From a virus: a DNA stretch of 24,665 nt. The stretch is from the IMG/VR virus record IMGVR_UViG_3300024277_000010, positions 1 through 24,665 of that record; one strand, given 5' to 3'. Shown here piece after piece: positions 11,972 to 21,230 of the stretch (the first letter of the stretch is position 1; the number at the start of each line of letters is the position of its first letter). Under the pieces are notes generated by a model. The model searched no databases and was not told where the DNA came from. It saw nothing but the letters and a program-made list of their open reading frames with translations. The translations under genes and the position numbers were made by a program.

Positions 11972-14900
11972 TTATTCTTCTCCGAATGGGCTTGTTACTA
12001 GTAAACGATTTTTGTGTGAGGACATTTGTGTTGCCCACTTAGCAAATGCTTCTCTACCTACTGTGTCGTAAGAAGTCGTGTCTTTAATGAGTCGTTTAAT
12101 GAATTGTCTATCTGATTCAGGTAGAGGTGCCATAACTGCTTCAGCAGCAGAATAGTTTTGTTTCATACCTTCAGTGTCGCCATTTAGATAGGCTTTACGA
12201 GCGAGACCTTCTAAGCGCATAACACTATCAGCATATTTCTGCATGGTCTTTGCATATGCTTGTTTAGATGCAAACACTGTACCACTTTCATATGCTTCAG
12301 TGCTTTGGAAACCTAGTCCTTGTGCAATGAGTTCTGTCCAAGATAGGTTTGCTAGTGGATCACCACGTTTATTAAGCACCATGCCATTAGCATGATAGGC
12401 CCAATATGCCTTGTCAATGTTACGCCATGAAGATGCCATTGTTGCACCAGCAGCCGATAACGTTGAAGCAAAATCTCCTAGTGTCCACTCGTCTTTGTAG
12501 CGATAGTCTAGGAAAATTTCAGGTAGTTCTAGAATGGCTGTTAGTGTTGATCCAGTTGGGCCAGCTAACTTCTTAACGTCTACCTTCTCACCCTTAAACA
12601 AATCAAATATTGCATCGCCTAAATCTTCGTACCACTGAATAGACGATAGACGGCTACCTAAAGCAATGTTTGTACGCTCACCTGTTAATAGTTCACCAAC
12701 AGTTGAAATGATACCCGCAAGAGCACCTTGAGTTAGATATTGTTTTTGAGTCTCACTAAGTTCACCATTCATCTTATCGCCTAGCCATTCTTCAATGAAG
12801 TCTGGTGTAGCGTTATTAGTAATACCATATAGTAGGTAGCTACCTAGTGTCAAACGTACAGCATCTGCTGTGCTTAGTGATGGTGACTTTTTACCTACCA
12901 ATGCACCAGTCTGTGCAATGAGGTTAGTGCCCAAACGGATGTTATGTTGTAAGAACTGTAAAGGAATACCTAGAACACCTTTAGAGATACGAGCATCATT
13001 AGCTCGTGTCATGTTCATTGTCAAATCATCTGCACGTTGAACAATGGTTTGTAGTGCAGCATCAGTGTTCCATGCTACACCGGGATTAGCTTCCATAAAC
13101 TCACGACGAGCAATGTCAAATGCACCAACACGGTTAATCTCTTCACCTTTGTTGAAGAACATCATCTGTGCTTGGTTAAATTTAGCACTACGTTTAGCAA
13201 AGATGTTTAGAGCACCATCAGCACCGTTGTAGGTGGAGGATGCACCAATGTTATCTAGCAAGCCAACACGTTTAATGGCTTCAGCTACATCAGCAAACTC
13301 ATTTGCATCCATCCCCATTTTCTTAGCAATTCCAGAACTCTTGTGAACAAACTTCCATACAGAAGGATTATCCGAAGTCATGGCAGCAAGAATAGGACGA
13401 ATAGAGAATGCAGCTTTAAGCCCATGTTTAGGACTCATAGATGCAGCCAACAACATACCTGAAGACTGCACGATAAGCTGTGCTGGAGAGAATAGTCCAA
13501 GCATCAGTGTGGAGTTAGCACCCTTGGCCCAATTGATTAGATCGGTACGGCGTAGCCACTGACCAACATGTGAGAAGCCGGGAACGTTAATGTTACTAGT
13601 AAGGTTGTTAACAGCGTGTTGAATCAGCTTTTCATCAATACTCTTAACACCTAACTGAGTAAGAATAAAGTCTTTTGTAGCTAGCATCTGCTTAGCTTTA
13701 CTATCAGAGAGAGCATAACCACTAACGTTGTTTACCACATTAAAGAACACTTGTTCAGCACTTTTAGCGTTAGCTTTATCAATGTCTGAAATAGTGTCTT
13801 CAAAGGTGTTATACCAACGTTCAATGGAGTTTCTACGCCACTCGTTAAGTGCAGCAAATCTAGCTGTGTTGCTAATCTCAGCTTCAAGACTTTGTAGTGG
13901 GCCAAGTGTTTCTAGACGTGTGCTACCTGTGCTAATAGATTTAATACCAGCTTCAGTACGGCCTGACCAGAATACACGGCCTTGTTCACCTTCCATAGAG
14001 CCAATGCCTGTTACATCACGGAAGAAGTTATCTTCAATACGTGTGTAGTTAAACACAGCTTTAGCTCCATCAAACTCACCGTTATTAATACGCTGTGCTA
14101 ACTCAGCAGCATCGGTCTCATAAGACGTTAAGAAACGAGACACATCTTCAGCTTTAACTACATTACCAGCCCTACGGAATTCTAGTAAGTCATTAAACCC
14201 TTTAACATATTGAGAAGCATTATTTTCTGATACAGCAGTGCGGAATGCGTAAGACACATCCTGTAGCTCGTCATCAATGAGTTGCTGCCCTTTAATCTTG
14301 ATAAAGTATTCTTCAGTATAAATGCGACTATACGCACCGTCTACACGGCCTACAACAGAAGTAATGTCTCCTGTCTTAACCTGAGAAGGTGGCACAGCAA
14401 TACGAGTAATAGAGCCTTTACGACCCTCTACTGTTTGTGCTTTAGCATATTCAAATACTTGTAGACCACGAGCATCGAACTCTTTAGCTTTATCTTCAGT
14501 GAGAGTTACATACTTTTTATTTTCTACATCATATACTTTTCGGCCTGTTACTTCAGCAAGTGTTTTACTCTTAGCAGGGCCACTAAACACACCATCATCA
14601 CCCATACCAACAAACACGCTGATATACCCTTTAGCAATAAAAGCATTAGCTGCTTCTTTATTCTTTAGGTAATATTCAACGTTCCGCATTGTACGGAAAG
14701 CGTAATAGGCTTCAATCTCTTCATCTTTACGTAAACCAGCAGTTGCTAGCTCAACAAGATTCATGTCTCGCTTTAGTGTCTCTGTCTGCACTAAAGCAGC
14801 ATTAACCATATCAATTTGCTTAGCATCTAGTTTGTCAAAACTAGCCTTAATAAAGTCACTCTGTACCTTACCGTAGCGTGTACGCTTGTACATTGAAAGC

Positions 14901-17335
14901 AAAGCAGGACTATAAATGGAATTAACTGACGCTAGGCGAGGATTAATCTTACCTAGAGTTAGGTGCATCTGGTCTAGTTCTTCTTGGCTAATCTTACCAA
15001 TGTCAGCAGTGTATACAGGCATGTCTGCCTTCTGACGCAGGTAGTAACCTGTAGGAGCAGTAGATGCTTCAATGTCTGCTGTAACACGTGCAGCTACAGC
15101 CGACTCTAGAGAAGCTAGGTCAGCATCAAGTTTAGCGTTAGGTAGGTAAGGCTTAATAACACGATTAACATCCAACATAGACGTTAGCGCACCTTGACCA
15201 CCAATGTCAATTTGACGTGGTAGTGTGATGCGTAGTCCTTGCTTAGTCATCTCTTCGTTAAGACCAAACCACTCAGATAGAGCAGTGTCTTTATTACCAA
15301 ATCCAAGAAGCTGTTTAAATGTCTGCCATAGTTCAGTTAGTAACGTAGTATTTTTATATTTAATACTATCTAAAAATGCTGCTACTTTAGGTAGTTGATT
15401 AATTGACCAAAGACCAGCAGTTGCAAACTCTTCTGTGTTTTTAGTTAAATATTCCAAATATCCTTTAAGTTCTTTATCTTTAACTTTAGTAATTTCTTTA
15501 ATTACAGCTTCACGTAGATTATCCATTTTAGTAGTAATTTTACCTAACTCACTACTGGGATTTAATTTACCGTATTTAATTTTATGACTAGTAACAGCAT
15601 GAATAAGCTCATGACTAAATACGTTACTATCCTTATTGCCCCGATACATTAGCAGCGTATCTGTAGCAGGGTTATATGATGCCCGACCATCACCAATGTT
15701 TACAACTACCCTAGTTTCTTTAGGTAGTAGTTTAATAATTTTATCAATTACAAATTGTTCTGGTTGAGTAGCTGTCTCACGTACTGCTGTCCACGCATCC
15801 TCAACATTTCGAGTACGACGAGGGTATACTCCAGCTTTACTAGCTTCTGGTAGTTTACCACTAGGCATTACTAGTAGTGGTAGTTGCTTTTCCATGTTAG
15901 CAACTGTACCTGCATTACTCATACGAGGTGCAAAATTAGCTTCTTGAATTTTATTGCTAAGTTCTGCAATGCGAGTATCTAACTCATTAATAGCAGCTTT
16001 AATTTCTGTTTCTTTACCAAGTACAGGTACTACTTCTAACTCACCACGTTTAATGTCTTTATAATAGGCGAGTGCTTCTTCAGCCGTAGCAAATGGTCTA
16101 CCACCACTATCACCGTAAGTAACGTCAATAGATAGTCTACCTTGTTCGGGTAGAGCAGTTACTTTACTAGCTACAATAGATGAATTATTTTCTTTAGAAT
16201 AAATTTGTTCTAGACGCATCTTAGTTGCAAGCACTTCTTCAGGCTTAGCACCACCACTATATAGTGTAGCATCTAAGTCTTTTAGAGTTGCGTCTAGACG
16301 TTTACGTAGGTTATCTTGCACACCAGAAGATGCACCATCTAACTCTTTAGACAATAGGGTTTTGGCGCTAATAGAGCCTTCTAGAGCGTCTTTTGGAGAT
16401 ACGTTAAGGGCAGACTTACCATCTGTAAGTTGATCGGCTATTTCCTTAGCTACTGTTTCTTCAGCCCCTACTTTACGAGCAAGGTTAATTGCTTTAGTAG
16501 TCCCCATTACAGCACGTAATGAACCACCTAAGAATGAACCAATAGATAGTAGGTCTAAAGACGAAAACACAGCATCTACCGTAGTAGAACTGCTATAACC
16601 ATTTAATGCTGCTTCAAAGAAGCGGCGAGTGTTTGCTTCACCGATTACAGGAGCTAGGCGTTTAGATAAAGAGTTAATTACTTTAGGTCTGTCATCAGGA
16701 GAAACAATTGTTAGTGTTTCTAGCAGTGCATTAACACCCGACTCAAAAGAGTATGCTCGATTGCCAGTGTAACCAATCTTTTCAATTTCTTCGTTAAGAA
16801 TAGGGGTAAGACGACCTACATCTGCTACAGATTGTAAACCACTAAAACTCATTGCTAGTTGTGCGCCATCACTACGACCAGTAAGACTAGCAGCAGCAAC
16901 TTCCAATGCAGTACGTGTAGCAACATTATCTTTGTATAGTTGAGCAAGCCTAATAACTTCATCTTTAGGTTTACCCATTGAAATACTAATGCGCTCTAAT
17001 GCTTCTTCAGAACTATCTTGCACATCATCATAGAATGATTCTGGCTTAACAATTTCAGCCTCTGCAATAGCTTTAAAGCCTGCTTCTACGGCAGGCGCAT
17101 TATTAGTCTTAGCTAGTTCTAGTGTTGCATTCTTAAGAATTTGTAAATTATCTTGACGGACAAGTTTAGCACGTTCAGCCGCTACATAAGCAGGGCCTAG
17201 CGTAGCAGTTTCTTTCAGAACATCGTTAACTCTTCCACTATCAGCGCCATACAACACAGCTAGTGTGTGGTTTGCTACAGGAACGGATGCGTAGTCTTTT
17301 TGTTCTGTTGTTTCGTAGATGTTAAACTCTTCCAT
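11972..17335 (-). CDS. gp16-like giant internal virion protein with HExxH metallopeptidase domain
   Basis: A 1787-residue protein, larger than T7 gp16 (about 1318). It starts at ATG 17335 after AAGGAAT. Residues 1-350 are helical; residues about 510-650 contain a zincin-like domain: HELIH at 575-579 (H575, E576, H579), preceded by strands (VVVNIGDGRASYNPATD) and followed by NTEEFATA with E635/E636 as a possible third ligand. The C-terminal half has long helices with hydrophobic stretches (for example around 1265-1310, SPAQLIVQSSGMLLAAS) and GIPLQFLQHNIRLG, typical of phage ejection and large polyvalent proteins that cross the cell envelope. The transglycosylase domain of T7 gp16 is absent here and encoded separately. 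The DNA for residues about 375-680 is clearly lower in GC than the flanks. Role in ejection is inferred from position; peptidase activity from the motif. Confidence 0.85.
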   Translation of the reverse strand: MEEFNIYETTEQKDYASVPVANHTLAVLYGADSGRVNDVLKETATLGPAYVAAERAKLVRQDNLQILKNATLELAKTNNAPAVEAGFKAIAEAEIVKPESFYDDVQDSSEEALERISISMGKPKDEVIRLAQLYKDNVATRTALEVAAASLTGRSDGAQLAMSFSGLQSVADVGRLTPILNEEIEKIGYTGNRAYSFESGVNALLETLTIVSPDDRPKVINSLSKRLAPVIGEANTRRFFEAALNGYSSSTTVDAVFSSLDLLSIGSFLGGSLRAVMGTTKAINLARKVGAEETVAKEIADQLTDGKSALNVSPKDALEGSISAKTLLSKELDGASSGVQDNLRKRLDATLKDLDATLYSGGAKPEEVLATKMRLEQIYSKENNSSIVASKVTALPEQGRLSIDVTYGDSGGRPFATAEEALAYYKDIKRGELEVVPVLGKETEIKAAINELDTRIAELSNKIQEANFAPRMSNAGTVANMEKQLPLLVMPSGKLPEASKAGVYPRRTRNVEDAWTAVRETATQPEQFVIDKIIKLLPKETRVVVNIGDGRASYNPATDTLLMYRGNKDSNVFSHELIHAVTSHKIKYGKLNPSSELGKITTKMDNLREAVIKEITKVKDKELKGYLEYLTKNTEEFATAGLWSINQLPKVAAFLDSIKYKNTTLLTELWQTFKQLLGFGNKDTALSEWFGLNEEMTKQGLRITLPRQIDIGGQGALTSMLDVNRVIKPYLPNAKLDADLASLESAVAARVTADIEASTAPTGYYLRQKADMPVYTADIGKISQEELDQMHLTLGKINPRLASVNSIYSPALLSMYKRTRYGKVQSDFIKASFDKLDAKQIDMVNAALVQTETLKRDMNLVELATAGLRKDEEIEAYYAFRTMRNVEYYLKNKEAANAFIAKGYISVFVGMGDDGVFSGPAKSKTLAEVTGRKVYDVENKKYVTLTEDKAKEFDARGLQVFEYAKAQTVEGRKGSITRIAVPPSQVKTGDITSVVGRVDGAYSRIYTEEYFIKIKGQQLIDDELQDVSYAFRTAVSENNASQYVKGFNDLLEFRRAGNVVKAEDVSRFLTSYETDAAELAQRINNGEFDGAKAVFNYTRIEDNFFRDVTGIGSMEGEQGRVFWSGRTEAGIKSISTGSTRLETLGPLQSLEAEISNTARFAALNEWRRNSIERWYNTFEDTISDIDKANAKSAEQVFFNVVNNVSGYALSDSKAKQMLATKDFILTQLGVKSIDEKLIQHAVNNLTSNINVPGFSHVGQWLRRTDLINWAKGANSTLMLGLFSPAQLIVQSSGMLLAASMSPKHGLKAAFSIRPILAAMTSDNPSVWKFVHKSSGIAKKMGMDANEFADVAEAIKRVGLLDNIGASSTYNGADGALNIFAKRSAKFNQAQMMFFNKGEEINRVGAFDIARREFMEANPGVAWNTDAALQTIVQRADDLTMNMTRANDARISKGVLGIPLQFLQHNIRLGTNLIAQTGALVGKKSPSLSTADAVRLTLGSYLLYGITNNATPDFIEEWLGDKMNGELSETQKQYLTQGALAGIISTVGELLTGERTNIALGSRLSSIQWYEDLGDAIFDLFKGEKVDVKKLAGPTGSTLTAILELPEIFLDYRYKDEWTLGDFASTLSAAGATMASSWRNIDKAYWAYHANGMVLNKRGDPLANLSWTELIAQGLGFQSTEAYESGTVFASKQAYAKTMQKYADSVMRLEGLARKAYLNGDTEGMKQNYSAAEAVMAPLPESDRQFIKRLIKDTTSYDTVGREAFAKWATQMSSHKNRLLVTSPFGEE

Positions 17336-17347
17336 CTTATTCCTTGG

Positions 17348-17755
17348 TTACTTTTTACGTAAAGCACTTGCTACATCGCCTACTGCGCCAAAAATAGTAG
17401 CCGTAGATTGCCACTGAGCAGCATCTGCTGCTGCACTGGTAATTGCTGTGTTTTCTTTAGCCACATCAGCCATATAACTTACATTACTGGCTAATTGAGC
17501 ACCAACACTAGATGTACCACCAGCTAGAGCACTACCACCCATACCACCTGTTTGAGCAGCTACGTTAGTCATAGACGCTTGGGCAAGTCGAGCTTCACGA
17601 ATTTGTTGTCGAACAGAACGAACGTTTTGAATTTCCGCACGACGTTGTTCAGCTTCATATTGTCGTTGTGTAGCTTTTCCTGCTTGATAACTACTGTAAG
17701 CAGAAGCACCTGCTGTTCCCACTGCAATATACCCTAAAGTTACTGGATCACACAT
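17348..17755 (-). CDS. gp14-like internal virion protein
   Basis: A 135-residue protein starting MCDPVTLGYIAVGTAGASAY, the form typical of T7 gp14-like internal core proteins. A Gly/Ala-rich, weakly hydrophobic N-terminus is followed by a charged helix (QRQYEAEQRRAEIQNVR) and a QTGGMGGSALAGGTSS segment. In T7, gp14 goes into the outer membrane on infection and forms the pore for DNA ejection. It starts at ATG 17755 with AAGGA upstream, its A overlapping the previous stop by one base (TAATG). It is somewhat shorter than T7 gp14. Confidence 0.87.
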   Translation of the reverse strand: MCDPVTLGYIAVGTAGASAYSSYQAGKATQRQYEAEQRRAEIQNVRSVRQQIREARLAQASMTNVAAQTGGMGGSALAGGTSSVGAQLASNVSYMADVAKENTAITSAAADAAQWQSTATIFGAVGDVASALRKK

Positions 17756-18036
17756 TATAATTCCTTCACCATGATTAAGTCAGTTTCTGTTTCAGTGTGT
17801 TCTTTAAATCCAAGTCGTTTTTGAAACACTCGTACACTATCGTGTTCTTTTTTAATTTGCGTAAATACTTTATCATATCCTTCTTCACGCAATGCTTGTA
17901 ACGTAGCAGCCCAGTTATCAAATGTATCTTTATAAGATGATTTTGTAAATGTACGCAACTCACCGTATACAATAGCAACATCATCTCTAAAATCTAAATA
18001 AAGTGTGCAAGCACTGTTATCAATAATTTTAAACAT
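17755..18036 (-). CDS. GNAT-like small protein in the gp13 position
   Basis: A 93-residue protein with AGGAG before its ATG at 18036. The C-terminal part (ALREEGYDKVFTQIKKE, then VRVFQKRLGFKEHTET) has the arrangement of the last helix and strand of GNAT acetyltransferases, where the residue set around R-x-x-F-Q-K-R-L-G-F mimics the typical end of the fold. The N-terminal half has alternate hydrophobic strands. The full acetyl-CoA binding motif (Q/RxxGxG/A) is not visible, so it could be inactive or structural. T7 has gp13 in this place, and related phages often carry a gene annotated as acetyltransferase here. Confidence 0.55.
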   Translation of the reverse strand: MFKIIDNSACTLYLDFRDDVAIVYGELRTFTKSSYKDTFDNWAATLQALREEGYDKVFTQIKKEHDSVRVFQKRLGFKEHTETETDLIMVKEL

Positions 18037-20251
18037 TGGTAGCTCCTACGAATGTTCCTGTCCAACCTACAATCTTCATATCTTTACCAGCTTGTGCTGT
18101 ATATTTGAATTGTACAGCTTTACCTCTGCCACGTAATTTATTCTTACTAATAACTAGTGGATAACCATCATCAAATGTGTCTTCACCACTAGCAAAGAAT
18201 GGGCGTAACTGTCGATAGACTTGTACTTCATCAGCCCACTTACCGGGATAACCATTGTCAGTGAAGTCCCACCTACTTTGCATTAGACAACCACTCTGAT
18301 TTAGAGGAATAGCGTCCTCATCAAATGCAGTTTCAGTGCGCTTCATAAACACTGTCAAATATTGTCCAGTCTTAGAACGAGCAGGGCCATTACCACCCAT
18401 GTTATAGCCAGTAATAAAATATGCTGGCATTTCAACACCAGTGTTACTATAGCTATACCAGTCTTTAAACTTAGTAGTGTTCTCACGATCATTAACAAAG
18501 TCTGCAAATGTTAATGAGTAGTTGTTACTGGTAACTGGATGTAGACAAACAATCTTGTACACCTTCTCAGTGCCCCGAATAGTTGGGATAGTTGCTACAA
18601 CATCATCAGTAGATGCAATAACATCGTCACTACCAGCAATAACTTCATAAATTTCACCAGCACTCACTGTCTCTTTAGTAGTCTCAATTGAAACAGGAAT
18701 AACACCAGTTGTGGTGTCTAGGCTAAACCAATACCATGCATTAAGGCGTAGATCGAGGGCCAACACAGTGTTTTTATTGAATCTACCAACGCTGGTAGAA
18801 GTGCTGTCTGTGTTTGAATATAGCCAATAAATTGTTTTGTTAGTAGCATTGTAGGAACCCTCAGCGTATAGTTTGCCAAGAACAGGAATGTCTTGATAGA
18901 ATGTTTTAATAGCTTGATCGCTAGTATTCTTAGCACTATACTCTACAGAGTTAGTAGCTTGTACTACATAAATACCAGACGTACTCCAGTAGAGTAAAGT
19001 ATCTTCAACTTGCACTACACTCTTACTGCCTACACAACCCACAGTTGATACACGCTCTACTGAATAACTAGCGGCAGTGAACCCTTGGTCAATGCCTGAA
19101 ATAAACCATACACCGTTAGTAGCTAGCACCATAATGCCACGACCTAGTGGCTGTAGTCCTACAATTTCACCAGCTTCAGGAATCTCAATGGTGCCACCAT
19201 CATCGTCTTCTAAGTCACTTAATACTTCAGATGTTGGGTCATTAGTTTGATAGCACTTACCTACTTTAGTGAATTCATCTAACACTTGGCTAAAGAACAC
19301 AGTACCTAGCAAATCAGAACTAGGCATACCTGCATACCATGCCCTACCTGCAAAGAATGCACACTGCTTAGGAGAATATGTTACATCAGCTAGTGGGTCA
19401 ATAACGTAATGCCCTTTAGGAGCCGGGGAGTTACCAAAGTCTTGTTTGTTTAAAAATGATGCGTCAAAATTATCGCTAGTATCTTTACCATAAATCCAAC
19501 TCTTTGTGTTAGCTGGATATTTACCATCTTCTACATCAAGAGAACCGCCGTTAGCTGTGCGGTAGGCATCAATCTTTTCATCAGTCCAACCTTGGTTATA
19601 TAGATTGTACTTAACATCTGCAATGTCAATACCTAGTGCCATCCACTCTGCACCAGTATATTCTGCATCAACAGGAATAATGTTACCACTGCTATCTACT
19701 AGGGGCTTACCTTTAAAGTTACGAATTTCTAAAGCAATGGCAGACACACTAATGGTGTCTGTAGATGCGTTGTATGTAATTACAATTGGCTTAGTATTCT
19801 GGCTAGTTACAATGAGTTTACCGTAGGTAGGAGCATAACTACATGCAGCAGTACCTTCAATTTCAGTGTTACCAGTTGCTTTATAGCTGTTTAGATTTAC
19901 TGTAAATGATTTTTTATTAGAGCTAACACTACCTGTAGCAGCTTCGTAGAAATGTAAAATAGGCCCAGTCTGAACTACAAAGAAATCAAGGTTGCCATTA
20001 CCAGCAACCGTGTTCCATAGTCCAGACGTAAAGGCCCATAAGTCTTTATTGTCGCTACTAATAGCACTAGCATACAAGGAATAACTATCTTCATAGTCTA
20101 ACCCTGTACGGCGTTCAACTGTACCGTCTACTTGCGGTACTACGTTAACACCTTCTTTCCAACTATTTTCAGGTGTAATAAAATAGCCGCCCTCAGTATT
20201 GAGGCCACCTACAAAAGTAAACGCATCTTTTACTGAGGCTTGAACTGCCAT
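18029..20251 (-). CDS. gp12-like tail nozzle protein (tail tubular protein B)
   Basis: A 740-residue beta-rich protein (T7 gp12 is 794), with AAGGGG upstream of ATG 20251. The start (AFTFVGGLNTEGGYFITPENSWKEGVNV, broken into blocks at about 11-36) is the recurrent opening of this family, in which GGLN-TE and the VNVVPQVDGTVERRTGLDYE block recur. The order after gp11-like genes and before gp14-like ones fits T7 layout. It would form the hexameric nozzle at the tail tip that contacts the host surface. It overlaps the next gene by 8 nt. Confidence 0.9.
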   Translation of the reverse strand: MAVQASVKDAFTFVGGLNTEGGYFITPENSWKEGVNVVPQVDGTVERRTGLDYEDSYSLYASAISSDNKDLWAFTSGLWNTVAGNGNLDFFVVQTGPILHFYEAATGSVSSNKKSFTVNLNSYKATGNTEIEGTAACSYAPTYGKLIVTSQNTKPIVITYNASTDTISVSAIALEIRNFKGKPLVDSSGNIIPVDAEYTGAEWMALGIDIADVKYNLYNQGWTDEKIDAYRTANGGSLDVEDGKYPANTKSWIYGKDTSDNFDASFLNKQDFGNSPAPKGHYVIDPLADVTYSPKQCAFFAGRAWYAGMPSSDLLGTVFFSQVLDEFTKVGKCYQTNDPTSEVLSDLEDDDGGTIEIPEAGEIVGLQPLGRGIMVLATNGVWFISGIDQGFTAASYSVERVSTVGCVGSKSVVQVEDTLLYWSTSGIYVVQATNSVEYSAKNTSDQAIKTFYQDIPVLGKLYAEGSYNATNKTIYWLYSNTDSTSTSVGRFNKNTVLALDLRLNAWYWFSLDTTTGVIPVSIETTKETVSAGEIYEVIAGSDDVIASTDDVVATIPTIRGTEKVYKIVCLHPVTSNNYSLTFADFVNDRENTTKFKDWYSYSNTGVEMPAYFITGYNMGGNGPARSKTGQYLTVFMKRTETAFDEDAIPLNQSGCLMQSRWDFTDNGYPGKWADEVQVYRQLRPFFASGEDTFDDGYPLVISKNKLRGRGKAVQFKYTAQAGKDMKIVGWTGTFVGATNV

Positions 20252-20260
20252 TATTTCCCC

Positions 20261-20527
20261 TTAAACTGTAGCTTCTTCTACATCAATATTTCGTTGTTTT
20301 GCAACTGCTAGGATTCGTTCTTTACGTGTAAACAAACCTTTTAGTTCATCAGGCACTTGACCTCGCATTGAGTATCGGCAACTATATAGTCCCATAGGAG
20401 TACGCTCAATGATGAGTTTATTAACAATGCCTTTTTCTTCTCGTTCTTCTTTTCTCTCTTTAGCAGCTTCTTTTTTAGCTAAAGATTTTTCCATTACTTT
20501 GTCATAAGATGATTTACTTGCGTCCAT
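20261..20527 (-). CDS. Small charged protein between tail genes (88 aa)
   Basis: An 88-residue, highly charged protein with a long K/E-rich helix (KVMEKSLAKKEAAKERKEEREEKG, about 10-33), then a strand part (VNKLIIERTPMGLYSCRY) and a charged end. It begins inside the gp11-like gene (14-nt overlap) with GGTGA upstream. The position between gp11-like and gp12-like genes suggests a tail or assembly factor. Not recognised beyond that. Confidence 0.6.
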   Translation of the reverse strand: MDASKSSYDKVMEKSLAKKEAAKERKEEREEKGIVNKLIIERTPMGLYSCRYSMRGQVPDELKGLFTRKERILAVAKQRNIDVEEATV

Positions 20528-21221
20528 AATTCACCAATGTGTTATATTTAATTTCACCGTTTTCATTGCGCCATGCATCATTACGCATTGCCATACGGCC
20601 CCTTGTTGCTTTCCGTTCTTCACGAGCATTGCTTTGTTGTTTCAAGTTAACAAAGGCTTGACTCTTAGCTTCAGCTAGAAGAGTTGGAAAAAACTTTTCT
20701 GGAATGTTGGGTACAAACGTATCAATGTGGCTCCATGATGCTTGCTGTGTACCGTATACAACACTCTTAGAAGCTTGTAGCGTAGTATCTACAATACTGT
20801 TATAGCCATCAAACACAATGTATGTATCATCATAGCTAGTCCAATAAGTTGGGTCTTGATTGATAACATATCCACTACTATTGACAACACCAGTTTGTTC
20901 TACACGATTTGTAATGATGTCGTTAAATGTCTCTGGATCAACCCACTGCACTTCTTTCTTATTATACTTAATCCATTTAATCTTATTCCATGTGTCTGGA
21001 ATTTTCATTTTAGTTGGATTACTAGTATCTCCCAGTGCTTGAAGAGCGCCTAGTGTAAATAGAAAAGGCCAGTCACGCTGGCTAAGTAGTTCAAAATAGG
21101 CTTCTTTAACAAGTTCTGCAACTTGTACAGCTTCTACAGTTTCATCAATAGAATCTACAGGATCAGAGTCTAGTGCAGATAGGATGTTTTGCACCATGTC
21201 TAGGAGTGTCATCTTAGCCAT
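20514..21221 (-). CDS. gp11-like tail adaptor protein (tail tubular protein A)
   Basis: A 235-residue protein with AAGGAG before ATG 21221. The layout fits the T7 gp11 family: an N-terminal helical part (MTLLDMVQNILSALDSD; VQVAELVKEAYFELLSQRDWPF), a beta-rich middle (SGYVINQDPTYWTSYDD; YIVFDGYNS) and a C-terminal helix with AKSQAFVNLKQQSN and Arg-rich end. This adaptor ring joins the portal to the nozzle and closes the head after packaging. T7 gp11 is 196 residues, so this one is a bit longer. Confidence 0.9.
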   Translation of the reverse strand: MAKMTLLDMVQNILSALDSDPVDSIDETVEAVQVAELVKEAYFELLSQRDWPFLFTLGALQALGDTSNPTKMKIPDTWNKIKWIKYNKKEVQWVDPETFNDIITNRVEQTGVVNSSGYVINQDPTYWTSYDDTYIVFDGYNSIVDTTLQASKSVVYGTQQASWSHIDTFVPNIPEKFFPTLLAEAKSQAFVNLKQQSNAREERKATRGRMAMRNDAWRNENGEIKYNTLVNYGRK

Positions 21222-21230
21222 ATATACTCC

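Noticed and set aside
13728-14048. 106-codon open frame on the plus strand within the giant minus-strand gene
   Set aside because: It lies antisense to well-formed coding sequence, has a low-complexity Ser/Leu-rich translation and no convincing start.
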